Source: Chloroflexota bacterium
Lineage (GTDB): Bacteria > Chloroflexota > Limnocylindria > QHBO01
DNA length: 11,855 nt
Reading direction: 5' to 3'
NCBI GenBank assembly: GCA_005879775.1
Contig: VBJX01000046.1
Span: forward strand, 1-11,855
In this document: positions 1 to 8,636 of the stretch, piece by piece
How positions within the stretch are numbered: position 1 is the first letter of the stretch
How the letters are laid out: each line of letters starts with the position of its first letter
The notes under the pieces: generated by a model
The model's input: the letters and a program-made list of their open reading frames with translations, nothing else
Told to the model about the DNA's origin: nothing
Databases searched by the model: none
Made by a program: the position numbers and the translations under genes

Positions 1-1
1 G

Positions 2-394
2 GGCAAGACCGCAGTCATCATTGATGACGAGATCAACACCGGTGGGTCGCTCATCGAGACGGTCAACGCCCTCACCGCCGAGGGGGCCCGCGAGGTGTAC
101 TCGTGCGCCACCCACGGCGTCTTCTCTCGCCCGGCACTGGAGCGGATCGAGGAGAGCGCCCTGACCGAGGTGATCGTCACCGACACCATCCCGCTCCCGC
201 CCGAGGCGAACCCCGACCGGATCACGGTCCTCTCCATCGCGCCACTCTTCGGGGAGGCGATCCGCCGCATCCACCGCGGGGAGAGCGTCGGGGCCCTCTT
301 CTCGTCCGAGGTGCAGCTGGTCGAGGAGATGACCTTCTGGGACAGCCACGCTGCCGAGGAGGAGGATTTGCCGGCCGTGCCGGTCGAGGGCTAG
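2..394 (+). CDS. prs: Ribose-phosphate pyrophosphokinase (PRPP synthase), C-terminal part
   Basis: This is the 3' part of a gene cut by the left window edge; the frame is open from base 2 to the TAG at 392-394, about 130 codons. The enzyme transfers pyrophosphate from ATP to ribose 5-phosphate, making PRPP for nucleotide, His and Trp synthesis in the cytoplasm. The visible part opens with the ribose-phosphate binding loop (IIDDEINTGGS, matching the family's VDDxxxTGGT pattern). It continues with ATHGVFSRPALERI and VTDTIPLP, then the family's closing block SIAPLFGEAIRRIHRGESVGALF. An acidic tail of roughly 25 residues after that block is longer than in most PRPP synthases. A GTG at 95 is internal and is not the start. 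The gene lies 63 bp upstream of secA, separated from it by a hairpin. Confidence 0.93.
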   Translation, partial: GKTAVIIDDEINTGGSLIETVNALTAEGAREVYSCATHGVFSRPALERIEESALTEVIVTDTIPLPPEANPDRITVLSIAPLFGEAIRRIHRGESVGALFSSEVQLVEEMTFWDSHAAEEEDLPAVPVEG

Positions 395-395
395 G

Positions 396-422
396 CAGCC
401 GAACCCGGATCGGGTCCGGCTG
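396..422 (+). terminator. Hairpin after prs, terminator-like without a T run
   Basis: The arms 396-407 and 411-422 can form a 12-bp stem with a single A/C mismatch and a 3-base GAT loop. It starts one base after the prs stop. No T tract follows, so it is either a non-canonical terminator or an mRNA 3'-end stabiliser. It sits just before the secA -10 box. Confidence 0.5.
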
Positions 423-441
423 AGCCGCACGCTCATCGGGC

Positions 442-447
442 TATACT
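442..447 (+). promoter_or_regulatory. -10 box (TATACT) of secA, near-leaderless promoter
   Basis: TATACT lies 10 bases before the secA ATG at 458. A transcript starting about 7 bases after the box would begin near 454 and carry only 0-4 untranslated bases. No Shine-Dalgarno sequence precedes the ATG (the preceding bases are GCGTCCCCC). The -35 region (around 419-424) is poor. ctpA shows the same arrangement at the same distance. Confidence 0.55.
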
Positions 448-457
448 CGCGTCCCCC

Positions 458-3331
<2,874 letters not shown>

Positions 3332-3380
3332 ATCAGGCACTCTGCCCAACGGTCCTCCCCAATCTGGCCGTATCTGGGTA

Positions 3381-3409
3381 TTGGCATGCGCCGGAGCACC
3401 GGCTACCAT
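3381..3409 (+). promoter_or_regulatory. Sigma70-type promoter for the Cys-rich ORF-prfB-ftsEX unit, with an inverted repeat in its spacer
   Basis: TTGGCA (3381-3386), a 17-bp spacer and TACCAT (3404-3409) form a good vegetative promoter, with a predicted start near 3416. The spacer ends with the inverted repeat GCCGG-AGCA-CCGGC (3390-3403), which abuts the -10 box. That position would suit a repressor or activator site, although 5-bp GC arms can also arise by chance in this base composition. Confidence 0.6.
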
Positions 3410-3416
3410 AGGACAT

Positions 3417-3450
3417 CGGGACTGCGAGACCCGTCGGGCTCGCAGTTCTG
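3417..3450 (+). promoter_or_regulatory. 5'-terminal mRNA hairpin of the Cys-rich ORF-prfB transcript
   Basis: ACTGCGAG (3421-3428) and CTCGCAGT (3439-3446) are perfect complements. Inside them CCC-GTC-GGG adds 3 pairs after a one-base bulge, and outside them 3417-3420 pair with 3447-3450, including G-U pairs. The stem therefore has about 15 pairs with a 3-base loop and begins at the predicted transcript start. It ends 9 bases before the Shine-Dalgarno sequence GGAGGG (3460-3465). No T run follows, so it is more likely a 5' stabiliser or a binding site than a terminator. Confidence 0.5.
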
Positions 3451-3469
3451 CCTGTATCTGGAGGGCTTC

Positions 3470-3769
3470 GTGAAGCAGCTGACCGCCCCAAGTCGGGACC
3501 CCGACTCCTCATCAACCACCACCCCGACGGCGTCGCTGCCACTGGTCACCCGCTTCCGAGATCCATCCCTCCCATACGAAGACCTGATCATCTGCGAGCG
3601 AGACTGCATGCGCTGCAGCTATGCGATGACCCTGGACTGCGACGGCAACTGCGGCTCGTGCCCGCGGCAAACCTACTGCCCCTGCGTCAACCCGGCCAAG
3701 GTCCGCAGCAAGAGCGTGCGCCTGGGTGAGGTCGAGCTTCCGATGGTGGCCAGCGTTGGACGCAATTAA
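3470..3769 (+). CDS. Small Cys-rich protein with twin CX3CX2C motifs, function unknown
   Basis: I do not recognise this family. The GTG start is chosen because GGAGGG (3460-3465) lies 4 bases upstream, giving 99 residues. The N-terminal third (about 1-36) is Ser/Thr/Pro-rich and probably disordered. Residues 42-72 hold eight cysteines: C42-X3-C46-X2-C49, X7, C57-X3-C61-X2-C64, X5, C70-X-C72. CX3CX2C is the cysteine spacing of radical-SAM iron-sulphur sites, but the protein is far too short for that fold. A zinc ribbon-like or small Fe-S binding protein is the cautious reading. No signal peptide or membrane segment is seen. The end overlaps the likely prfB start by 14 bases, which suggests translational coupling. 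The gene sits behind its own promoter and hairpin leader. Alternative in-frame starts upstream lie before the predicted transcript start. Confidence 0.72.
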   Translation: MKQLTAPSRDPDSSSTTTPTASLPLVTRFRDPSLPYEDLIICERDCMRCSYAMTLDCDGNCGSCPRQTYCPCVNPAKVRSKSVRLGEVELPMVASVGRN

Positions 3770-4785
3770 GGACGAGGCGCTGCGCCTGGCGCGCCTCGTG
3801 GCCGACACGGCGGTGCGCCTTTGACCTGCCCGCCAAGGAGACCGAGCTCGCCGATCTGAACACTCGCTCGGGCGATCCCGGCCTGTGGGACGATCCGGCT
3901 GCCGCCCAGGCCCTCCTGCGACGCGCCGACGAGCTGCGCGAGGAGATCGCCACCTGGCGTGACCTCGAGGCGCGCGCCCGGGCCCTCGCGGAGTATGCCG
4001 AGCTGGCCGCCGCTGAGCCTGATGGCGGTGCCACGCTGGCGGCCGATCTCGAATCCGACCTGGCGGGACTTTCGGCCGACTGGACGCGCATGGAAGGACG
4101 TCTCATGCTCTCCGAGCCATACGACGACCGGCCGGCCATCGTGTCCGTGCACGCGGGCGCCGGCGGGACCGAAAGCCAGGACTGGGCGGAGATGCTGCTG
4201 CGGATGTACCTGCGTTGGGCGGAGCGGACCAGATACAAGACCGAGATCCTCGACCAGACCGAGGGTGAGGAGGCCGGCCTGAAGAGCGTGACCTTCGAGA
4301 TCGACGGCCGTTGGGCATACGGGCGGCTGAAGAGCGAACGTGGGGTGCATCGGCTCGTCAGGATCAGCCCCTTCGACTCGCAGAAGCGGCGCCACACCAG
4401 CTTCGCGCTGGTCGAGGTGATGCCACAGGTACCCGAGGAGGCGGCGATCGAGATCGACGAGCGAGACCTGCGGGTCGACACCTATCGTTCGAGCGGTGCA
4501 GGCGGCCAGCACGTGAACAAGACCGATTCGGCGGTGCGCATCACGCATTTGCCGAGCGGCCTCGTTGTCGAATGCCAGGACGACCGGTCGCAGCACCGCA
4601 ACCGCGCGCAGGCGATGGCGGTGCTGGCCTCACGCCTGCACGACCGCGAGCGGCAGGAGCGGCAGCGAAAGGAGGCGGCGACACGAAAGTCGCTGATCGG
4701 CAGCGGCGACCGCAGCGAGCGCATCCGCACCTACAATTTTCCGCAGGGCCGCGTCACCGATCACCGCATCAAGGCCGCCACATGA
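3756..4785 (+). CDS. prfB: Peptide chain release factor 2, +1 programmed frameshift, RF1-like truncated C-terminus
   Basis: RF2 recognises UGA and UAA stop codons and triggers peptide release on the ribosome. Translation likely starts at TTG 3756 (weak GGTGG upstream), reads 22 codons to CTT 3819-3821, slips +1 at the in-frame TGA (3822-3824) and resumes at GAC 3823, giving 342 residues. With this start the anticodon motif SPF falls at 204-206 (bases 4366-4374) and the catalytic GGQ at 249-251 (4501-4509), close to E. coli RF2 (205 and 250). The N-terminal part (DLPAKETELADLN, GLWDDP, AGAGGTESQDWAEML) is ordinary RF2. After about residue 260 the sequence instead resembles RF1: CQDDRSQHRNRAQAM, then GSGDRSERIRTYNFPQ and GRVTDHRI (315-338), where RF2 normally has a WGxQIRSYV-type block. 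It stops four residues later (KAAT), so the RF1 ending (NLTLY onward) is also absent. The TGA overlaps the ftsE ATG. Confidence 0.93.
3809..3825 (+). other. Programmed +1 frameshift site of prfB
   Basis: The slip site is CTT TGA C (3819-3825). A Shine-Dalgarno-like stimulator, GGCGGTG (3809-3815, one mismatch to GGAGGTG), lies exactly three bases upstream of CTT, as in E. coli prfB. When RF2 is scarce, reading of the TGA pauses and the ribosome slips to GAC, so RF2 controls its own synthesis. The +1 frame is open from here to 4785, and the 0 frame ends at TGA. Confidence 0.9.
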
Positions 4786-5522
4786 TCGGCGTGATCGAGC
4801 GACCAGCCGCCGCTCCGCCGCCGGTCGGGGAGCCGGTGATCGGCATGGTCGACGTGGGGATGACCTATCCCAACGGCAAGGCCGCACTGGTCGACGTGAA
4901 CGTCAGCATCCCTGCGGGTGACTTCGTCTTCCTGGTTGGTCCCTCGGGGGCGGGCAAGACAACCTTCATCCGGCTCGTCATCCGCGAGCAGCTGCCGACC
5001 GCCGGCCGCGTGACGGTCGCCGGCTACGACCTGGCCCGGCTGCGGCGCGGGCAGGTCCCCACGCTGCGACGGCGGATCGGGATCGTCTTCCAGGACTTCC
5101 GCCTCCTCCCTTCCAAGACGGTCTTCGAGAACGTGGCTTTCGCCCTGGAGGTGACCGGCACGCCACGAAGCGAGATCAAGCGCCGGGTGCCGCAGCTGCT
5201 CAGCCTGGTCGGGCTGCATGAGCACGACGACCACCTGCCCAACCAGCTCTCCGGCGGCGAGCAGCAGCGTGCCGCCATCGCCCGCGCGCTGGTCCACGAC
5301 CCAGCGATGCTGATCGCCGACGAGCCGACGGGCAACCTGGACCCTGTCACCAGCTGGGAGCTGATCCAGCTTCTGATCCAGATCAACGCCATGGGGACCA
5401 CCGTGCTGATGGCGACCCACAACCAGGAGATCGTCAACGCGATGCGGCGTCGGGTGCTGGCGCTCGAGCAAGGGACGCTCGTCCGCGACGAGGCGGGCGC
5501 GGCCTACGAGCGAGAGTACTGA
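4782..5522 (+). CDS. ftsE: Cell division ABC transporter ATP-binding protein FtsE
   Basis: FtsE is the cytoplasmic ATPase of the FtsEX complex, which controls cell-wall hydrolases at the division site. The protein has 246 residues. Motifs in order are the FtsE-typical TYPNGKAAL (about 28-36), Walker A GPSGAGKT (53-60), the Q-loop in VFQDFRLLP (Gln104), the signature LSGGEQQR (156-163), Walker B LIADEPTGNLD (D180, E181) and the switch His213 in ATHNQE. The ATG at 4782 overlaps the prfB stop as ATGA. It adds about 20 Pro/Ala-rich residues before the usual start region, and Met22 (GMVDVGMTYPNG) would give a more typical N-terminus, so the start is not certain. The gene is followed 3 bases later by ftsX. 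Confidence 0.96.
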   Translation: MIGVIERPAAAPPPVGEPVIGMVDVGMTYPNGKAALVDVNVSIPAGDFVFLVGPSGAGKTTFIRLVIREQLPTAGRVTVAGYDLARLRRGQVPTLRRRIGIVFQDFRLLPSKTVFENVAFALEVTGTPRSEIKRRVPQLLSLVGLHEHDDHLPNQLSGGEQQRAAIARALVHDPAMLIADEPTGNLDPVTSWELIQLLIQINAMGTTVLMATHNQEIVNAMRRRVLALEQGTLVRDEAGAAYEREY

Positions 5523-5525
5523 CCG

Positions 5526-6419
5526 ATGGGCTTCATCCGCTTCGTCGCCTTCGCTGTGGTGCGCGCCTGGCAGGGCTTCTGGCGCAACGCGATGATGAGC
5601 CTGGCGGCCACCGCGACCGTGGTGCTCATGCTCGTCCTCCTCTCGGGCCTCTTCATCGTCATCGGCGGCCTCAACAGCGGGCTCTCCTTCATCGAGAGCA
5701 AGGTTGGTGTGACGGCTCGGCTGCGCGACGGGCTGACCGACAGCCAGGTGCAGAACCTCGTCGCCGACGTCCGCAAGATCCCGGGCGTCAAGACCGTCGA
5801 CTACGTCAGTCCCGCAGAAGCGATGAACCGCCTCAAGCAGGCCTACGAGGAGCGCGGCGAAACCCTCAACCTGGGGGGCGCCTCGATCACGCTGTACGCC
5901 AGCCTGGAGATCGGGCTGACCACCCCGGACATGGGCGCCCAGGTCAGCCAGGCACTCTCCGGGCGGGACGAAGTGGCGCAGATCACCACCCGCCAGCTCG
6001 ACTACGCAAAGCTGCTGAACATCATCGGCGTCATCCGCACCGTCGGGATCGCCGCGCTCGTGCTGGTTGGGCTGACGGTGCTGTTCATGATCGTGAACAT
6101 GATTCGGATCGCGGTCTACAGCCGGGCGGGGGAGATCGAGATCATGCGCCTGGTGGGTGCCAGCGACTCCTTCATCCGCTGGCCGTTCATCCTGGAGGGG
6201 ATCCTGTGCGGCCTCCTCGGCTCGCTCGTGACGATCGTGCTGGTCGCCGTGGTGTGGGATCCGATCCAGCCGATCATGGTGCGCGTCTTCCAGATGCCGA
6301 CTGCGGTCAGCTCCCAGTTCCTGGCGGTCCTCTCGGCGCTCGTGCTCGGCGTGGGGCTGGGCGTCGGCGCCCTCGGAAGCTGGATCAGCGTCCGATCGAA
6401 CCTGGCATCCGCCAACTAG
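5526..6419 (+). CDS. ftsX: Cell division membrane protein FtsX
   Basis: FtsX is the membrane partner of FtsE; it passes the ATPase signal to peptidoglycan hydrolases or their activators outside the membrane. It has 297 residues with the family layout: a short cytoplasmic N-terminus, TM1 (about 24-48), an extracytoplasmic loop (about 49-165), then TM2 (172-195), TM3 (219-244) and TM4 (264-287). The conserved cytoplasmic motif YSRAGEIEIMRLVGAS (198-213) follows TM2. The ATG lies 3 bases after the ftsE stop with no clear Shine-Dalgarno sequence, so translational coupling to ftsE is likely. No hydrolase of the PcsB or RipC type is encoded beside it; the next gene is a peptidase. Confidence 0.96.
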   Translation: MGFIRFVAFAVVRAWQGFWRNAMMSLAATATVVLMLVLLSGLFIVIGGLNSGLSFIESKVGVTARLRDGLTDSQVQNLVADVRKIPGVKTVDYVSPAEAMNRLKQAYEERGETLNLGGASITLYASLEIGLTTPDMGAQVSQALSGRDEVAQITTRQLDYAKLLNIIGVIRTVGIAALVLVGLTVLFMIVNMIRIAVYSRAGEIEIMRLVGASDSFIRWPFILEGILCGLLGSLVTIVLVAVVWDPIQPIMVRVFQMPTAVSSQFLAVLSALVLGVGLGVGALGSWISVRSNLASAN

Positions 6420-6480
6420 CGGCGGCGGGCGGTAAGCGAAACATAATGGAGGCGTAATCGGGGCGCCGCCGACCCAGTGC

Positions 6481-6486
6481 TAGACT
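6481..6486 (+). promoter_or_regulatory. -10 box (TAGACT) of ctpA, near-leaderless promoter
   Basis: TAGACT ends 10 bases before the ctpA ATG at 6497, exactly the distance seen at secA. The bases between are C-rich and contain no Shine-Dalgarno sequence. The predicted leader is 0-4 bases. The -35 region is not recognisable. Confidence 0.5.
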
Positions 6487-6496
6487 CCGCCCGCCC

Positions 6497-7891
6497 ATGA
6501 GCGACCAGACCCAGCCGATCCCCGCCTCCGAGCTGCCAGCGAGCCCCCCGGAGGAGAACGCGCGACCCGAAATGCTGCCGCCGGCGCCCGAGCGTCGGTT
6601 GGCCGGCTCGCCGGTCCCGTGGGTCGTTTCGCTGGTCCTGGCGGCCATGGTCGGCACCCTGCTCTTCGTCGCCGGCTACCTCGCCGCGGCGGCCACCCAG
6701 GCCGGGGCCAGCTGCGCCGCCCCCACCGATGCCTTCGCCGCCTTCTGCGAGGCCTACGACAAGCTGAAGTCGCAATACGTCGACAAGCTCGATGACAGTG
6801 CCCTGGCCGAGGGCGCCATCAAGGGCATGTTCGAGTACGGCGTGAAGGATCCCTTCAGCGGCTACATGTCGCCTGAGGACTACCAGAACGCGCTCGGCTC
6901 GCTCTCAGGGCAGTTCAGCGGGATCGGCGCCGAGATGGCGGTCAGGAACGCAAAGGACCCGACTGACCTGACGTCGTGCACGCAGATCTCGGACACCTGC
7001 GTGCTGGTGGTCGTCGCCCCGCTGGCCGGCTCGCCGGCGGAGGATGCCGGCCTTGCGGCCGGTGACGTCGTCCTGAAGGTGGACGGGGTGAGCGTCAACG
7101 GCACCACGCTCGAGGACCAGGTCGCAAAGGTTCGGGGTCCGGCCGGCACCGACGTGACCCTCACCCTGCGGCGTGGAGATCGGACCTTCGACCTGAAGAT
7201 CACCCGCCGCGCGATCACGAGCAGCGAGGTCGAGACGAAGATGCTCGACAACAAGATCGGCTACATCGCGCTCCGCTCCTTCAGCCCTGCCAGCGCTGAT
7301 CAGTTCCATGCCGGCCTCAAGAAGCTCCTCGACCAGGGCGCGACGTCGATCATCTTCGACCTGCGCGACGACCCGGGTGGCTACATCGACGCGGCGAATC
7401 GGATCGCCTCGGAATTCATCGGCTCCGGACTGATCTTCAGCCAGGAGTCATCGGGCGGCGAGGTCAAGGACTGGGACGCCGTCAGCGGCGGCCTGGCAAC
7501 CGATCCGCCGCTGCCACTCGTGGTGCTCGTCAACAACGGGAGCGCATCGGCCTCCGAGATCGTGTCCGCCGCGCTCCTCGAGCGTGGACGCGCGACGCTC
7601 ATCGGCCAGCACACCTACGGCAAGAACACCGTCCAGGTGTGGACCGAGCTGGAGAACCACGGCGGAGTGCGGATCACCATCTCGCGCTGGTTCACCCCTG
7701 ACCACCACTCGGTGGCACCGAACGGTGTGCAGCCGCAGATCGTGGTCAACGTGCCGGCCGGGACCCCACCCAACCGCGACCTCTACGTCGAGCGGGCCGT
7801 CGAGGAGCTGAGCAAGGGCAACATTGGGGCGCCGAGCCCGGCAGCGACCGGGAGCCCGGCGGCGTACGAGTGGCTGTGGGCGCCGGCCTAG
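6497..7891 (+). CDS. ctpA: S41 family C-terminal processing peptidase (CtpA-like)
   Basis: This is a membrane-anchored serine protease of the tail-specific (Tsp/CtpA/CtpB) family, 464 residues. A Pro-rich cytoplasmic N-terminus (1-38) precedes one membrane segment (about 42-66), so the protease body faces the outside. Next come a helical N-terminal segment (AYDKLKSQYVDKL to YMSPEDY, 86-129), a PDZ domain (about 138-235, with SPAEDAGLAAGDVVLKVDG) and the S41 protease domain. The catalytic dyad is Ser351 in GSASASE and Lys376 in YGKNTVQ; the 25-residue spacing matches E. coli Prc (S452/K477). The usual GKGSVQ reads GKNTVQ here. Four cysteines outside the membrane (73, 84, 161, 168) could form disulphides. 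The ATG is fixed by the -10 box 10 bases upstream. Placement after ftsEX matches the ftsE-ftsX-ctpB order of Bacillus subtilis. Substrate unknown. Confidence 0.95.
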   Translation: MSDQTQPIPASELPASPPEENARPEMLPPAPERRLAGSPVPWVVSLVLAAMVGTLLFVAGYLAAAATQAGASCAAPTDAFAAFCEAYDKLKSQYVDKLDDSALAEGAIKGMFEYGVKDPFSGYMSPEDYQNALGSLSGQFSGIGAEMAVRNAKDPTDLTSCTQISDTCVLVVVAPLAGSPAEDAGLAAGDVVLKVDGVSVNGTTLEDQVAKVRGPAGTDVTLTLRRGDRTFDLKITRRAITSSEVETKMLDNKIGYIALRSFSPASADQFHAGLKKLLDQGATSIIFDLRDDPGGYIDAANRIASEFIGSGLIFSQESSGGEVKDWDAVSGGLATDPPLPLVVLVNNGSASASEIVSAALLERGRATLIGQHTYGKNTVQVWTELENHGGVRITISRWFTPDHHSVAPNGVQPQIVVNVPAGTPPNRDLYVERAVEELSKGNIGAPSPAATGSPAAYEWLWAPA

Positions 7892-7923
7892 CGGCCATTG
7901 CGCGGCCATTGCGCGGCCGATGA
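7891..7923 (+). repeat. 11-bp tandem repeat overlapping a promoter
   Basis: GCGGCCATTGC occurs twice in tandem (7891-7901, 7902-7912), followed by a third, diverged copy sharing GCGGCC (7913-7923). It starts at the last base of the ctpA stop codon. The -35 hexamer of the next promoter lies across copies two and three. The unit is about one DNA turn long, which would place bound proteins on the same face. Confidence 0.6.
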
Positions 7924-7937
7924 GCGGCTGCTACGAT
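7909..7937 (+). promoter_or_regulatory. Promoter upstream of the 13-codon ORF
   Basis: TTGCGC (7909-7914), a 17-bp spacer and TACGAT (7932-7937) form a plausible vegetative promoter, with a start near 7944. It would produce an RNA of about 115 bases ending at the terminator at 8032-8063. Confidence 0.5.
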
Positions 7938-7964
7938 CGCGGCAACGAAAGGAGGTGGTGTGCA

Positions 7965-8006
7965 GTGAGTAGTCCCTGTCACGCCACCACCGAGGCGGTG
8001 AGCTAA
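7965..8006 (+). CDS. Putative 13-codon leader ORF between ctpA and smpB
   Basis: GTG at 7965 opens a 13-codon frame, read as MSSPCHATTEAVS, ending at TAA 8004-8006. It is preceded by AAAGGAGGTGG (7948-7958), among the strongest ribosome binding sites in the window, 6-9 bases from the GTG. The GGAGGTGGTG segment can pair either with CACCACC inside the ORF (7985-7991) or, through GAGGTG, with CACCTC just after the stop (8007-8012), as expected of a translated leader that switches RNA folds. The peptide contains one Cys, one His and two Thr but no run of a single amino acid, so no amino-acid attenuator is evident. I do not recognise it. It may be a leader peptide, a small protein, or part of a small RNA. 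Confidence 0.4.
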   Translation: MSSPCHATTEAVS

Positions 8007-8009
8007 CAC

Positions 8010-8031
8010 CTCTTCGCGTGGTAGCGACGAG
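8010..8031 (+). promoter_or_regulatory. Hairpin next to the terminator, possible antiterminator element
   Basis: CTCTTCGC (8010-8017) pairs with GCGACGAG (8024-8031) with one mismatch around the loop GTGGTA (8018-8023). The hairpin stacks directly against the terminator stem that begins at 8032. Its first three bases belong to CACCTC, which can instead pair with the Shine-Dalgarno region of the 13-codon ORF, so the two folds compete. Confidence 0.4.
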
Positions 8032-8063
8032 AGAGCCGGCCGAAACGGTCGGCTCTTTCATTT
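8032..8063 (+). terminator. Intrinsic terminator of the leader-ORF transcript
   Basis: AGAGCCGGCCG (8032-8042) and CGGTCGGCTCT (8046-8056) form an 11-bp stem with one G-U pair and an AAA loop, followed by TTTCATTT. It is the clearest intrinsic terminator in the window. It separates the 7909-8006 unit from smpB. Confidence 0.82.
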
Positions 8064-8083
8064 CGCCGCCACATGCGCACGGA

Positions 8084-8089
8084 TAGGAT
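8084..8089 (+). promoter_or_regulatory. Possible -10 box (TAGGAT) of smpB
   Basis: TAGGAT lies downstream of the terminator and 17 bases before the smpB ATG. A start near 8096 would give a leader of about 11 bases. The -35 region is weak. Confidence 0.4.
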
Positions 8090-8106
8090 GCTTCCGAGCC
8101 AGACCG

Positions 8107-8565
8107 ATGCCCGACAAGACCGTCGCCGTGAACCGGCGCGCCCGATTCGAGTACGCCGTCGAAGAAACCCTCGAGGCGGGGATCGTGCTGACCGGGACCG
8201 AGATCAAGTCGATCCGCGCAGGGCGGGCCAACCTGGCCGAGGCCTATGCCCGCATCGAGCATGGGGAGGCATGGCTGATCGGCGCCCACATCGCGCCCTA
8301 TGAGCAGGGCAACCGCAACAACCACGAGCCGACCCGGACTCGCAAGCTGCTCCTGCATCGGGACCAGATCGCCGAGCTCGCCGGCAGGACGCAGGCCAAG
8401 GGGTTCACCCTCGTCCCGTTGAAGCTCTACATCCGCGACGGCATGGCCAAGCTCGAGCTGGGCATCGCCCGCGGGCGAAAGGCGTATGACAAGCGTCGCG
8501 TGATCGCCGAGCGCGATGCGCTGCGCGAGCTGCAGCGCGAGACCAGAGAGCGCGTCAAGCTCTAG
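8107..8565 (+). CDS. smpB: tmRNA-binding protein SmpB
   Basis: SmpB binds the tRNA-like end of tmRNA and carries it to stalled ribosomes, where its C-terminal tail enters the empty mRNA channel. The 152 residues match the family length. Visible hallmarks are NRRARFEY (9-16), the ETLEAGIVLTGTEIKSIRAG segment (20-39), ANLAEAYARI, HIAPYEQGN with the following RTRKLLLH, and PLKLYIRDGMAKLELGIARGRKAYDKR. The basic tail ends in RETRERVKL. The ATG at 8107 gives the usual N-terminus. The tmRNA gene follows 71 bp downstream, so both parts of trans-translation are adjacent. Confidence 0.97.
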   Translation: MPDKTVAVNRRARFEYAVEETLEAGIVLTGTEIKSIRAGRANLAEAYARIEHGEAWLIGAHIAPYEQGNRNNHEPTRTRKLLLHRDQIAELAGRTQAKGFTLVPLKLYIRDGMAKLELGIARGRKAYDKRRVIAERDALRELQRETRERVKL

Positions 8566-8585
8566 CCGTGCCCAGAATGGCACGG
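8566..8585 (+). terminator. Hairpin after smpB
   Basis: CCGTGCC (8566-8572) and GGCACGG (8579-8585) form a perfect 7-bp stem with a 6-base loop, starting right after the smpB stop. Only a weak T content follows (GCGTTCTAT), so termination may be partial. Confidence 0.5.
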
Positions 8586-8588
8586 GCG

Positions 8589-8617
8589 TTCTATCCCCGG
8601 CTGGCGCGTGATATCAT
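8589..8617 (+). promoter_or_regulatory. Likely ssrA promoter
   Basis: TATCAT (8612-8617) is a good -10 box, with a poor -35 candidate TTCTAT (8589-8594) at 17 bp. The start would be near 8624, leaving about 13 bases to be removed before the mature tmRNA 5' end at 8637. Confidence 0.5.
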
Positions 8618-8636
8618 GCGTCCCTGTTCGGTCCGT

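Noticed and set aside
3381..3409. MerR-type promoter with a dyad in the spacer
   Set aside because: MerR-type promoters have long 19-20 bp spacers; this one is the normal 17 bp, and no regulator gene is nearby.
3687..4596. Long open frames on the - strand across prfB (264 and 276 codons)
   Set aside because: They lie opposite the SPF- and GGQ-bearing prfB frame and show no recognisable domain, so they are antisense shadows.
4311..4781. Possible N-terminal extension of ftsE in its own frame upstream of 4782
   Set aside because: The frame is open back to ATG 4311, but it lies entirely inside prfB and reads as Arg/Gly-rich noise. The ATGA junction at 4782 is the sensible start.
8010..8056. T-box-like signal: TGGT in a loop (8019-8022) beside a terminator hairpin
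   Set aside because: The predicted leader is only about 115 bases, there is no recognisable stem I or specifier loop, and the downstream gene is smpB rather than an amino-acid or aminoacyl-tRNA gene. The string TGGTAGCGACG is only a loose match to the T-box consensus.
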